Assembly (NCBI GenBank): GCA_047602475.1 | Contig: JASGHE010000001.1 | Location: forward strand, 310,001-374,000 | DNA length: 64,000 bases | Direction of reading: 5' to 3' | Source: JAEUIE01 sp047602475 | GTDB taxonomy: Bacteria > Planctomycetota > Planctomycetia > Gemmatales > HRBIN36 | Part shown: piece after piece, positions 51,066-59,705 of the stretch | Position numbering within the stretch: position 1 is the stretch's first letter | How the letters are laid out: the number at the start of each line of letters is the position of its first letter | The notes under the pieces: model-generated | The model's database searches: none | What the model saw: only the letters and a program-made list of their open reading frames with translations | Told to the model about the DNA's origin: nothing | Position numbers and translations under genes: made by a program

Positions 51066-52777
51066 AACCGGGAAACATCCTGCTCAGTTCCGGCGCCTTG
51101 CAGCCCAAGATCGCCGACTTCGGCCTGGCGAAACGGCTTAACGAGGATACCAAGCTCACCCGTACCGGCGAAATCTTTGGCAGCCCCAGTTACATGGCTC
51201 CAGAGCAGGCTTCGGGGGTGATGAAACTATCGCCGGCAGTAGATGTCTACGCCTTGGGAGCAGTTCTGTATGAATGTCTGACGGGTCGGCCACCGTTCAT
51301 GGGCCCTGATGCCATGCAGACACTGATGCTGGTACTCTCGGATGATCCGGTGCCACCGAGACAGATGCAGCCCAAGCTTCCGGTAGATCTGGAGACGATC
51401 TGTTTGAAGTGCCTGGAGAAGCTGCCGAAGCGACGGTATGCCTCAGCTCAGGCTCTGGCCGACGATCTGGATCGTTATCTGAAAGGTGAGCCCATCCTTG
51501 CCCGGCCGATCAGTTCATGGGAACGGGCGCAGAAGTGGGCTGCACGCAAACCCTGGCAGGCGACTGCGGTGGGGTTGACTGTGGCCCTCATGATAGGACT
51601 CGCTCTGGGCGTCTTCTTTCTTGATCGTGCTTACCGGGAAGCACAGAAGGCTAACGACAAGTACAGCAAGTCGTTCGAACTGTCCAAGCATACCTTGAAC
51701 TCGGTATTAACTAACGTGACGGGCGAACTTTCCATGGTACCGAACATGGAGCGGGCGACAGTCGAATCGTATCGACCGGCGATTGCGCTGTATCGAGAGT
51801 TGCATGCTCTGCGACCCGAGCATCTTCCGACGAGCCTGGAGTATCTCGACAAACTCTATGAATTCAGCGTCAAACAGATTCTTGCCCGCCAAGAAGCAGA
51901 GGCGAAAGCAACGCTTGAAGAATATGGCTCACTACTTCATTCCGAACTACTACGGTATCCTGACAATCAAATGTTGCAGATTGAACAAGTGCGATACTTG
52001 TTGAACCGTGCCTGGCTTGCAGGCAGGCTTAAGAATACCGGTGGGGCGAAGCAGGATCAGACACAAGCCCGCCTGCTGGTGAACCAGTTGCTCACTCGGT
52101 TTCCTGAAGATGTCAGACTGCTGAAGCAATCAGTCGATCTGCTCCAGGTCGATATTGATGAAAAGATCAGCCAAGGCCAGAACGAGCAGGCGCTGAAGCT
52201 CGGTCGTCAAAAGCTGGCCCTCTGCGAAAAGATCAATAATCTCCAGCCCTCTCAGGATCATGCACAACTGGTGCTCAGCGGCATGCGCACCCTGGGGAGC
52301 ATCCTGCTCGGCATGAAGAAATTCCCCGAAGCGGAATCATGCTTTCGTGACATCGAAAAGCAACTCGCCTCGGTCGAGCTGAAAGAACCAGATCGTCTGA
52401 ACATGCAGGTAACGCTGAACAAGGGCCGCAGTGAACTTTTACGGTTTCAGCTACAGCCCGACGCCTCCTATAAGGAGTTGCTCGAAGCTGAGAAGTCGAA
52501 TCTGCTATTGCTCGAACGCTTCCCGGAGTACCCCACGTACGTCTACGACCGGTTCGACATTCTTATGAAGAAGGCCGTGTTGACCTATCAGTTAGGAAAA
52601 GAGAAAGAGGCAATCGAGCAACTGAAACAGTGCATCATGCAGACCGAGGCGTTTCTGAAGACTCATGCCAACTACACGATGATTGTCGACCAGTTGAGCA
52701 AACAAAAGCAAGTGCTCACCTTCCTGGAAGATCAGGCCAAACTCTCACCCCGAGGCGATCATGGCCGACCGCATTGA
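51014..52777 (+). CDS. Ser/Thr protein kinase C-lobe, transmembrane helix and TPR-like tail (part 2 of split gene)
   Basis: 587 codons. Kinase C-lobe: HRDLKPGNIL, IADFGLAKRL, GSPSYMAPEQASG and ADDLDRYLKGEP. A transmembrane helix follows (WQATAVGLTVALMIGLALGVFFL, about residue 180). About 380 residues of TPR-like helical repeats come next (YDRFDILMKKAVLTYQLGKEKEAIEQLKQC; FPEAESCFRDIEKQLASV). The GTG at 51014 is a formal start; the true gene begins at 50631. The stop overlaps the next gene (ECF sigma, start 52761) by 17 bp. It probably senses envelope signals and acts on the cotranscribed sigma factor. Confidence 0.83.
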   Translation: MRAIQHAHEQNILHRDLKPGNILLSSGALQPKIADFGLAKRLNEDTKLTRTGEIFGSPSYMAPEQASGVMKLSPAVDVYALGAVLYECLTGRPPFMGPDAMQTLMLVLSDDPVPPRQMQPKLPVDLETICLKCLEKLPKRRYASAQALADDLDRYLKGEPILARPISSWERAQKWAARKPWQATAVGLTVALMIGLALGVFFLDRAYREAQKANDKYSKSFELSKHTLNSVLTNVTGELSMVPNMERATVESYRPAIALYRELHALRPEHLPTSLEYLDKLYEFSVKQILARQEAEAKATLEEYGSLLHSELLRYPDNQMLQIEQVRYLLNRAWLAGRLKNTGGAKQDQTQARLLVNQLLTRFPEDVRLLKQSVDLLQVDIDEKISQGQNEQALKLGRQKLALCEKINNLQPSQDHAQLVLSGMRTLGSILLGMKKFPEAESCFRDIEKQLASVELKEPDRLNMQVTLNKGRSELLRFQLQPDASYKELLEAEKSNLLLLERFPEYPTYVYDRFDILMKKAVLTYQLGKEKEAIEQLKQCIMQTEAFLKTHANYTMIVDQLSKQKQVLTFLEDQAKLSPRGDHGRPH

Positions 52778-53489
52778 CGCCATCAGTACCCGCTGGAGCC
52801 TGCTGCGGCTGGCCCATGGCACCCACCCCGATACGACCAAGGCCCGGCAAATGCTCGTGCTGCGCTATTCATCAGCAGTGCGGCGTTATGTGGGGGCTAT
52901 CGTTCGCCAGGGTGATGACGCCGATGAATTAGCTCAGGAAGTAGTGCTGAGGTTGATGCGGGGCGACTTTGCCGGGGCTGATCCGACTCGAGGACGATTC
53001 CGGGACTTCCTCAAGATGGCTGTCCGCAACATGATTCATAACCATTGGACGAAAAGCAATCGTCGGAAAACTGATACGCTGGCTGCTGAGCCACTCAGCG
53101 GCGATACCGAACGGGATGAAGCGTGGCTCGGCGCCTGGCAGAAGAGCGTGCTCGATCATGCTCTGGAAGGATGTCGTGAGGATGAATCGAGCAGTGGTTC
53201 CTACACGCTGCTCAAGCTCCGCATGCAGTTCCCTGAGGCGACTTCGGAAGAGTTGGCGGAGAAGCTGTCCGCCAAGCTAAATGTGACGATCAAGCCCGAT
53301 AGTTGTCGCCAGATGCTGAGACGTGCCCGGTTCAAGCTGGCTGAAGCGCTGGTGGAGGAAATCAAGAACGGGCTGGACGATGAATCGCCGGCCCGTGTAC
53401 TTGATGAGTTAGCTGCCCTGGGGTTACTGGAGCAGGTGAAGGACTTCCTGCCGGGGGATTATGCTCAGAGTGGGAAGCTGGTTTCGTAG
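52761..53489 (+). CDS. ECF sigma factor cotranslated with a kinase
   Basis: 242 residues (MADRIDAISTRWSLLRLAHG). Region 2: AVRRYVGAIVRQGDDADELAQEVVLRLMRGDFAGADPTRGRFRDFLKMAVRNMIHNHWTKSNRRK. Region 4 is atypical: LDHALEGCRED...LLKLRMQFPEATSEELAEKLSAKLNVTIKPDSCRQMLRRARFKLAEAL. A C-terminal extension of about 45 residues follows. Such sigma factors (ECF-STK type) are regularly encoded beside Hanks kinases in planctomycetes, and phosphorylation control is the likely logic. It overlaps the kinase stop by 17 bp. Confidence 0.85.
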   Translation: MADRIDAISTRWSLLRLAHGTHPDTTKARQMLVLRYSSAVRRYVGAIVRQGDDADELAQEVVLRLMRGDFAGADPTRGRFRDFLKMAVRNMIHNHWTKSNRRKTDTLAAEPLSGDTERDEAWLGAWQKSVLDHALEGCREDESSSGSYTLLKLRMQFPEATSEELAEKLSAKLNVTIKPDSCRQMLRRARFKLAEALVEEIKNGLDDESPARVLDELAALGLLEQVKDFLPGDYAQSGKLVS

Positions 53490-53491
53490 TG

Positions 53492-54130
53492 CTATCGCCC
53501 GGGGTTCAGCGGCACCCAGTAGCCGCTGTTGTTCTGCATATAGTGGTAGCGACCGAACTGATCGAGGTGGTAGACGGTACCGGTGTTGCGGTCGGTGGTG
53601 TAGCCGGGTTGCAGGTAGGGCAGAACGAACTGTCGGCCGTTGGGATCGACATAGGTCATCTTGCCGGTCATGACGTTGCCTGCTTCATTCTGATTGTTGC
53701 GGTAACCCTGTTGCCATTGGTTGATGGCACCGGCGGCATTCCGTTGGGCGGCTTGCCAGGCATCGTAGGCCTGCTTCTCTTTGGCCTGGTTGTTCTGTTC
53801 GACATTGAAAGCGTTGATCTTACCCTGAGCAGAGAAACCACCGGTGCGGGCGTATTCATAAGCGAACTGTTGCAGGCTCATGCGGCCACCCTGTTGCTGG
53901 TGCTGCTGATACATGGCCTGGCAGCGGGGATCGTTCATGGCCTGCTGAACAGCCCGGGCACCAGCTTCTTCAGCTTGCTTGACGATGTTGTTGAGATTGG
54001 CCATGCTCTGGTTGATCATGGCACCGTAGTCGGGTCCCAAGTTATATCCTCCGTAATAGACTTGCCCGAAGGCATCGGTAGAAGTGGCAGCACAGGCAGC
54101 AATGGCGAGAGTAGCAAGGCGAGCGAACAT
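53492..54130 (-). CDS. Secreted Gln/Asn-rich protein of unknown function
   Basis: 212 residues from ATG 54130. Signal peptide (MFARLATLAIAACAATSTDAFG), then a low-complexity body rich in Gln, Asn and Tyr (YGGYNLGPDYGAMINQSMANLN; QQHQQQGGRMSLQQFAYEYA; GNVMTGKMTYVDPNGRQFVLPYLQPGY). A C-terminal run of Tyr/Gly (DQFGRYHYMQNNSGYWVPLNPGR) may bind surfaces. No family recognised. It ends 3 bp from the convergent ECF sigma gene. Confidence 0.6.
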   Translation of the reverse strand: MFARLATLAIAACAATSTDAFGQVYYGGYNLGPDYGAMINQSMANLNNIVKQAEEAGARAVQQAMNDPRCQAMYQQHQQQGGRMSLQQFAYEYARTGGFSAQGKINAFNVEQNNQAKEKQAYDAWQAAQRNAAGAINQWQQGYRNNQNEAGNVMTGKMTYVDPNGRQFVLPYLQPGYTTDRNTGTVYHLDQFGRYHYMQNNSGYWVPLNPGR

Positions 54131-54283
54131 GTGAAACTCCAGGTTGGGGGTTGATGTCAGAAGCGTTTGGCTCTGACAACCCTTGTACAAATGGAGTTGG
54201 GGTGGTGTGACAATTCAACTAAAGAATATCGGCAATTATCGCATCATCATTACAAATAAAGACTTACGGCGATTCAAATAACA

Positions 54284-54323
54284 AAGCGAGGGGAGTTGTG
54301 CGATTGTACATCCCCCCTCGCTT
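54284..54323 (-). terminator. Terminator after the S9 peptidase gene
   Basis: AAGCGAGGGG/CCCCTCGCTT (10-bp stem) 21 bp beyond the peptidase stop, followed on the minus strand by TTGTTATTTGAATC, which is T-rich. Confidence 0.6.
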
Positions 54324-54343
54324 GCGCTACAGGCTGTCATTGT

Positions 54344-55231
54344 TTACTTCACCGGCTTCTTCTCCAAGATGTCGGCGTTGTCCTGGCGATCACCGAGGAG
54401 GTGGTCGGCGAAGAAGTCCCACATTCTTTGGTTAAAGTAGGCCTGTGAGGTGCCGAAGCCGTGACGCTGGCCGGGGAGGATGAGCATATCGAAGCGCTTG
54501 TTGGCTTTGATCAAGGCATCGACCAGCCGCATGGTGTTGGCAGGGTGGACGTTGTTATCGATCTCGCCATGCACGAGCAGCAGCGAACCCTTGAGGTTGG
54601 CAGCCAGTTCAGCATTAGTGGGAACGGCGATGGTGAACTTGGTTTTCTTCTCTTCCTCTTTCTTGGCTTCGGTCTTAGTCTCGTCCTTCTTGGTCTCATC
54701 CTTCTTGGCATCGACCTTGGTCTTGTCGTCGGACTTCTTTTCCTCAGTCTTCTTATCGTCCGTCTTCTTGTCCGCTTCCTTCTTGGCGTCAACCTTGGTC
54801 TTGTCATCGGTCCTGGTGGCCTCGGTCTTCTTTACTTCGATCTTTTCATCCTTCTTGACCGTCTCTTTCTTCATGTCAGCGGAGAGCTTTTCCAATCGAG
54901 CCTTGGCATCGTTCAAATCCTTTTCGAGCTTGGCCAGGTCAGCGCCCTTGGCAGTGGCCATCTTGGTGCTGATCGTTGCCAGTTCGGTCTTGATGGCTTC
55001 GATGGCTGCTTTGTTATCCTGCAGATCTTTGGTGGCCTGGGGTTCATTTTCACGATCGTAGTCAACTTCGATGAAGTCTTCGCCTTCTTCAGGAGGACGA
55101 CGACGGCCACCGCCACCCTGCCCGCCTCGATTGCCTTGGCTACCCTGAGCACCTTGGGTAGCGGTCGTGCCTTGGTTCGCGCCAGCTACCTGGGTTTTGT
55201 TGTCAGCCTGGTCAGCGGGCACTTCCTTCAT
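54344..55231 (-). CDS. S9-family (DPP-IV-like) peptidase, C-terminal part with charged insertion (part 2 of split gene)
   Basis: 295 codons. The first 215 or so residues are not standard peptidase: a Gly/Arg/Asp-rich segment (GNRGGQGGGGRRRPPEEGE), a coiled-coil-like stretch (AAIEAIKTELATISTKMATA) and a Lys/Asp/Thr/Glu-rich tract made of TKVDAKK and DDKKT repeats. The peptidase resumes at NAELAANLKGSLLLVHGEIDNNVHPANT (catalytic Asp) and LILPGQRHGFG (catalytic His). The frame is joined to the upstream part by one missing G near 55286-55290 (VAMAGNHDNN IYNDNWSEKYHGMKEV). A typical DPP-IV has only about 20 residues between these landmarks. Confidence 0.8.
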   Translation of the reverse strand: MKEVPADQADNKTQVAGANQGTTATQGAQGSQGNRGGQGGGGRRRPPEEGEDFIEVDYDRENEPQATKDLQDNKAAIEAIKTELATISTKMATAKGADLAKLEKDLNDAKARLEKLSADMKKETVKKDEKIEVKKTEATRTDDKTKVDAKKEADKKTDDKKTEEKKSDDKTKVDAKKDETKKDETKTEAKKEEEKKTKFTIAVPTNAELAANLKGSLLLVHGEIDNNVHPANTMRLVDALIKANKRFDMLILPGQRHGFGTSQAYFNQRMWDFFADHLLGDRQDNADILEKKPVK

Positions 55232-57486
55232 GCCGTGGTACTTTTCCGACCAGTTGTCGTTGTAAATGTTGTTGTCGTGGTTGCCTGCATGGCCACCGCT
55301 GCTTTGAAGAACTCGTTGTAGGGCTTCTGGAGCAGTGCTGCGGCTGACATGAACCCGCCACCCGAGTGGCCATAGATGCCCACCCGGCTGATATCGATAT
55401 AGGGGAATCGCAGGGCGAGTTGTTCGATAGCTGACTTGGTGTCTTCGAGGGCATAGTCTCGCAAGTTGTTGTAGCCATAGCGATGATAAGCCTTCGACCG
55501 GGTGGGAGTACCACCACGGTGGCCGACTTGGATGACGATGAAACCTAACTGGGCCATCTGCTGCGTACTGCTATATGCAGCAAAAGTATGGGTCACCCCT
55601 TCGGTCTGAGGGCCGGGGTAGACATGGGCGATGATCGGGTACTGCTTCTTAGGGTCCATATCGAAGGGAACCCAGATGTTGCCATAGAGGTCGGTCACGC
55701 CGTCCGCTGCTTTAACGCTGAAGGTGGTGGGCAGCTTCCAGCCCGCTTCTTCGAGTCGGCTGAGGTCGCAGGCTTCGAGATCCATGATCTTGTTGCCAGC
55801 GGAATCACGCAGAGTGGAAGTCGGGGCTGCATCGACTTTGGAAGTATTATCCACGAGTACCTGATAGCTGGAAGACATGGTCGACGTATGGTTGGCATTG
55901 CCCGGATCGAGAAGCGTCAGGCCGGTGCCATCGAAACGTACTGAGTAGAGGTGCTGATAGTAGACATTCTCGCCTGGCTCACGGGCGTTGCCATGGAAGT
56001 ATAGAGTGCGGTTCTTGGGATCGACCGCCACGATAGCACTGGCACGGTAGGCGCCGCTGGTGATAGCATTCTTGAGTTTGCCGCTGCGATCGTAGAGATA
56101 GAAGTGGCCCCAGCCTGACCGTTCCGACCACCAGATCATCTCATCGGTGTCTTCGAGGTAGCGGGCATTCTGAAACTCAATGTTGCCGTTTTCGATGCCT
56201 TCTTCAAGGACACACTTGCAGGTGCCAGCCTTCACGTCGAACGCACAGAACTCGAAGTTGCGCTGCAGACGATCACGACGGATAAAACGAAGTTCGTTGG
56301 CAGCCTTGCCCCAGTGGATGTTGAAGTAGCTTTCATCCTTCCAGTGCGGCTTGATCTGAACGAGCTTCTTGTTCGAGATATCGACATAGAAGAGTTCGCT
56401 CTTGCGAGTCTTCTCTTCACCGGGCATGGGGTATTTGTACTTTTCGAGCTTGGGACGTGGGGTTGCGATGGAGTCAACAAGGAACAGTTCCTGGATGCCG
56501 CGGGAATCGCGCCGAGTGACGTAGCAGGCCTTGGAATCGGGTGACCAGGTAGCGTTTACACGAGTTTTACGTTCGGGATCGACAGGACGGGTATCAGTAG
56601 TGTTTCCGCCTCGACCGCCTCCAAAACCACCGGCTCCGAAGCCACCACCGCCGAAGCTGTAGTCTTCCTCGCCGTCTTTGGAAAGCTGGATCGCTTCCTT
56701 TTCCTTGTCTGGCTCAGCGAGGTAGATGTTGTTCTTGTAGCAGTAGACGTAGAACTTCTTATCTGGAGAAGTGTTCTTGTAATCGAAGGGGGAAGTACGA
56801 GGTGTTTCCTGAGTTTGGCCCGTCGTGGTCTGTTGCTGCTGGTTTTGATTCTGATTTTGATCTTGCTGCTGTTGTTGGTTCTGATTCTGGTTTTGCTGTT
56901 GTTGCTGCTGATCCTGCTGCTGACGGAAGCGTTCGATCTGCTCCTGGCGGCGCTGCTGTTCTTCCTGCGTGAGACCAGCCATCGCACCGGCTGGGGGTTG
57001 GAAGCCTCGAGGAGCACGACCACCCTTGGTCAACTTGTTGGCAGCCAGTTCGTACTCGTAGAGGTAGTCGTCGAAGGCGAACTTCAGCTTGGCATTGTCA
57101 TCAGTCAATGTCACCCGGCTCAGAGCCAGGCCGTTGGCATCGACAGGCTTCTTCGATAGTTCGGAGAGAGCGGCAGCCAGCTTGGCGTGATCGAAGAGCG
57201 GCTCCTTGCTCCGGTTGGCCGGAGTCACTTTCCAGTAGGTAGTGCCTTTGCTGGTGCGGTAGACGTACCAGAAGTTGTCACTCTTGTTGATCCAGTTCGG
57301 CGTCACGCTGGTGTCGTAGCTGAATTGTTGAATGAACTCTCGACTGTACTTGAAGGCGTTCGGGTAGTTTGCCTTATTCACTTTTTCTGGTTCAACGCCG
57401 GCGGCGATGGTCAGGCTGCTGACGACGATGCCGAAGCCCAGCCCATAGCTCAGGATGGAGCGGGCAAGTGTAAACCTGGCTGACAT
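55228..57486 (-). CDS. S9-family (DPP-IV-like) prolyl oligopeptidase, beta-propeller and Ser nucleophile region (part 1 of split gene)
   Basis: 752 codons from ATG 57486 (MSARFTLARSILSYGLGFGIVVSSLTIAAG), with a signal anchor or signal peptide. The DPPIV_N beta-propeller (residues about 60-560) contains the unusual Gln/Asn-rich tract at about 180-224 (QQQ...NQNQNQ). The catalytic domain starts near 570 (YPIIAHVYPGPQTEG) and includes the nucleophile elbow VGIYGHSGGGFMS. The remaining catalytic Asp and His are in the next frame (54344-55231). It cleaves dipeptides, often X-Pro, from peptide N-termini. Probably periplasmic or surface-bound. Confidence 0.85.
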   Translation of the reverse strand: MSARFTLARSILSYGLGFGIVVSSLTIAAGVEPEKVNKANYPNAFKYSREFIQQFSYDTSVTPNWINKSDNFWYVYRTSKGTTYWKVTPANRSKEPLFDHAKLAAALSELSKKPVDANGLALSRVTLTDDNAKLKFAFDDYLYEYELAANKLTKGGRAPRGFQPPAGAMAGLTQEEQQRRQEQIERFRQQQDQQQQQQNQNQNQQQQQDQNQNQNQQQQTTTGQTQETPRTSPFDYKNTSPDKKFYVYCYKNNIYLAEPDKEKEAIQLSKDGEEDYSFGGGGFGAGGFGGGRGGNTTDTRPVDPERKTRVNATWSPDSKACYVTRRDSRGIQELFLVDSIATPRPKLEKYKYPMPGEEKTRKSELFYVDISNKKLVQIKPHWKDESYFNIHWGKAANELRFIRRDRLQRNFEFCAFDVKAGTCKCVLEEGIENGNIEFQNARYLEDTDEMIWWSERSGWGHFYLYDRSGKLKNAITSGAYRASAIVAVDPKNRTLYFHGNAREPGENVYYQHLYSVRFDGTGLTLLDPGNANHTSTMSSSYQVLVDNTSKVDAAPTSTLRDSAGNKIMDLEACDLSRLEEAGWKLPTTFSVKAADGVTDLYGNIWVPFDMDPKKQYPIIAHVYPGPQTEGVTHTFAAYSSTQQMAQLGFIVIQVGHRGGTPTRSKAYHRYGYNNLRDYALEDTKSAIEQLALRFPYIDISRVGIYGHSGGGFMSAAALLQKPYNEFFKAAVAMQATTTTTFTTTTGRKSTTA

Positions 57487-57636
57487 GAGACGACCTCGTG
57501 GTGGGACTAACAGGCAAGAATAACCCACCCAGCGTAACCGTTCAGAAATGCAAAAGAAAGGGGGTAGTTGCGAGTTCTCATGACCTCTTCATGGGTGGGG
57601 GAAGGGTCGTAGCGGCACAGTGATTTTGCAAACGAA

Positions 57637-57665
57637 ACAACCCTCATGGGGTTCATGAGGGTTGT
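57637..57665 (-). terminator. Hairpin between the RRM and S9 peptidase genes
   Basis: Perfect 12-bp stem ACAACCCTCATG/CATGAGGGTTGT with a five-base loop, followed on the minus strand by TTCGTTTGC. It lies 64 bp downstream of the RRM gene and separates it from the S9 peptidase promoter region. Confidence 0.55.
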
Positions 57666-57728
57666 GTTTTGATTTAAGAAAGCTTACTCCGGGCGCGGAC
57701 GCGACCCGGCTCACATGTTGGGTGTGAA

Positions 57729-58214
57729 TTAGTAGCCGCCGCCGTCGCCGCCACCGTAGTCGCCGCGACCGCCGCCGCCACCACCGTAGCCACCACGTCC
57801 GCCGCGACCACCGCCGCCGCCGCCACCATAACCGCCACGACCACCGCCGCCGCCGCCACCGTAGCCGCCGCCACCACCGCCGTAGCCACCACCGCCACCG
57901 CTGCGACCGCCGCCACCACCGTAGCCGCCGCGACCGCCACCACCGCCGCCGCCGCCACCACCGAATTCAGACTTCGGTCGGGCTTCGTTCACGGTCAGGG
58001 GACGGCCTTTGAACTGCTGGCCGTTCAGTGCTTGCGTTGCAGCGTCAGCTTCGGCAGGGTTACCCATCTGGACGAAACCGAAACCCTTGGAACGGCCGGT
58101 TTCACGATCAACAATCACTTGAGCCGATTCGACGGCTCCATATGCAGCGAACAACTCATTCAACTCTGCATCGGTCATCTGGTAGGGCAAATTGCCTACA
58201 TACAAACGCTTCAT
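57729..58214 (-). CDS. Glycine-rich RNA-binding protein (RRM plus RGG-like tail)
   Basis: 161 residues from ATG 58214 (MKRLYVGNLPYQMTDAELNELFAAYG). A single RRM with RNP-2 LYVGNL and RNP-1 KGFGFVQM is complete by about residue 80. The rest is an almost pure Gly/Arg/Tyr tail (runs of GGG, RGGYGGGG). Similar bacterial proteins act as RNA chaperones, some cold-induced. The opposite strand of the tail gives a long Ala/Val-rich open frame, an artefact of the GC-rich repeats. The 240 bp upstream hold only its leader. Confidence 0.92.
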   Translation of the reverse strand: MKRLYVGNLPYQMTDAELNELFAAYGAVESAQVIVDRETGRSKGFGFVQMGNPAEADAATQALNGQQFKGRPLTVNEARPKSEFGGGGGGGGGGRGGYGGGGGRSGGGGGYGGGGGGYGGGGGGGRGGYGGGGGGGRGGRGGYGGGGGGRGDYGGGDGGGY

Positions 58215-58454
58215 AACGCGAACACTCCAACTCTCGGTAACTCGGGAACCAGGCCCATCGAACGAAATCAACGTAACAGAAGGGCATCGAACAAGTGTCG
58301 CCGCGAACCGCTCACCACTTCAGTGAACCTAACCTCTCGCAAACGTGCCGCCTGCTTGACTCTCCGCAACCGAAGCTAACCGGCATTATAACGTGCCCTT
58401 TTAGTCTGTCTGCGCTTATTTTTACATTTCGAGGCAATTATCAAGATGCAAGAA

Positions 58455-59585
58455 TTACAATCGTTCGTGGCCAATTGCAGGCCGATCATTTATGGCATTC
58501 TGGTACGAGTTGACCGCCTCATCTCTCTCGTTCGCCCCATGAGCGATGAAGGTAATATGTCCCAATTTGCGGCCAGGCAGCGCTTTCTTGCCATAAATGT
58601 GGAGGTAAGTGCTGAGTCCTGAGTCCTGAGTGCTGAGTATGGTCGAACGGTCGGGGACTTTGCCTAACAGGTTGATCATGCCCACCTGGCCAATAACTTC
58701 GGTGGAGCCGAGAGGCAGACCGGTGATAGCGCGAACATGGTTTTCAAACTGGCTGGTGACGGCACCTTCGATCGTCCAGTGGCCGCTGTTATGAACTCGG
58801 GGAGCCATCTCGTTGACGATGAGCTTGTTATCCTTCTGAAAGAACTCGATGGCCAGTACGCCGGCATAACCCAGCGCATCGAGCGCGCGGGTGGCGTAGA
58901 TCTCGGCGAGGGTTTGCAGTTCGGGTGTGAGGTTCGGGGCCGGGGCGAGGCTGCGTTGCAGGATGCCATCCTGATGAAAGTTCTGCACGAGTGGATAGAA
59001 GCGGGTTTCGCCCGTGGTACTGCGAACGGACAAGAGCGAGACTTCCCGATCAAACTTGACGAAGCCTTCGAGGATGAGGGGCACGCCTTGGAGTTTGTTC
59101 CAGGCAGCCTCGACGCCCTCTTTGGTTTGAATGACGTATTGCCCTTTGCCATCGTAGCCGAGACGACAAGTCTTGAGCACGGCGGGCAGACCAATGGTCT
59201 CGATGGCCAGATCGTACTCCTGGCGGGTTTCGATCGCTGCAAAAGGAGCTGTCGGGATGCTCATCGAATGAAAGAAGGTCTTCTCTTCGATCCGATCCTG
59301 CGACATAGCCAGGGCGATGGGTGAGGGATGCATCTCGACCTGGGAGGCGAGGAACTCTGCGGCCCACAGTGGAATGTTTTCGAATTCGTAAGTCAGCAGA
59401 TCGAGCCCTTCAGCAAAGCGACCCAGGGCTTGGATGTCTTGAAAGGAGCCGACGGTGAGCGGCATCACATGGCCGCCGACCGCTTCCCGGGAGGGATCGA
59501 AGCAGCGAAAGCGAAACCCCAGCGGATAACCCGCCAGGGCAATCATGCGACCGAGTTGTCCACCACCGAGGATGCCGATGTTCAT
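58455..59585 (-). CDS. purK: N5-carboxyaminoimidazole ribonucleotide synthase (PurK)
   Basis: 376 residues from ATG 59585 (MNIGILGGGQLGRMIALAG). Family motifs: TYEFENIPLWAAEFLA, LPAVLKTCRLGYDGKGQYVI, ILEGFVKFDREVSLLSVR, IEFFQKDNKLIVNEMAPRVHNSGHWTIEGA and SQFENHVRAITGLPLGS, all as in PurK. It adds bicarbonate to AIR using ATP in purine synthesis. Near the C-terminus ILSTQDSGLST is encoded by a short tandem repeat (58612-58637). This lengthens the loop before LHIYGKKALPGRKLGHI. No purE lies adjacent. The start was chosen over an upstream ATG because the family begins M(N)IGILG. Confidence 0.93.
   Translation of the reverse strand: MNIGILGGGQLGRMIALAGYPLGFRFRCFDPSREAVGGHVMPLTVGSFQDIQALGRFAEGLDLLTYEFENIPLWAAEFLASQVEMHPSPIALAMSQDRIEEKTFFHSMSIPTAPFAAIETRQEYDLAIETIGLPAVLKTCRLGYDGKGQYVIQTKEGVEAAWNKLQGVPLILEGFVKFDREVSLLSVRSTTGETRFYPLVQNFHQDGILQRSLAPAPNLTPELQTLAEIYATRALDALGYAGVLAIEFFQKDNKLIVNEMAPRVHNSGHWTIEGAVTSQFENHVRAITGLPLGSTEVIGQVGMINLLGKVPDRSTILSTQDSGLSTYLHIYGKKALPGRKLGHITFIAHGANERDEAVNSYQNAINDRPAIGHERL
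58612..58637. repeat. Short tandem repeat inside purK
   Basis: Overlapping copies of AGTCCTGAGT and TGCTGAGT within the purK frame. A related tract (TGCTCAGTTCTCAGTG) is intergenic at 29577-29597. Confidence 0.7.
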
Positions 59586-59602
59586 GGGATTTAAGATATG
59601 AA

Positions 59603-59705
59603 GTAGGGCACGCTGTGCGTGCCTCACAGAGACTTGTGGTGTCTCATTCCAAATAATTGCTGCTATTGGCGCCTGTCGTTGCGAGGCACGCACAGCGTGC
59701 CCTAC
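59603..59705. repeat. MITE-like element, family C, copy 2
   Basis: 103 bp with inverted ends GTAGGGCACGCTGTGCGTGC and complement, the same ends as the copy at 42916 with an unrelated interior. Its right end supplies the TAG stop codon (59702-59704) of the pseudouridine synthase gene. Its left end lies in the purK leader. Confidence 0.9.

Noticed and set aside
54461..55321. Hydrophobic plus-strand frame (286 codons) that looks like a membrane protein
   Set aside because: It is the reverse complement of the Lys/Asp-rich insertion in the S9 peptidase, whose codons read as Leu/Val/Phe in the other direction.
57674..57961. Ala/Val-only frame overlapping the RRM protein tail
   Set aside because: It is an artefact of the GGC/GGT repeats encoding the glycine-rich tail read in another frame.
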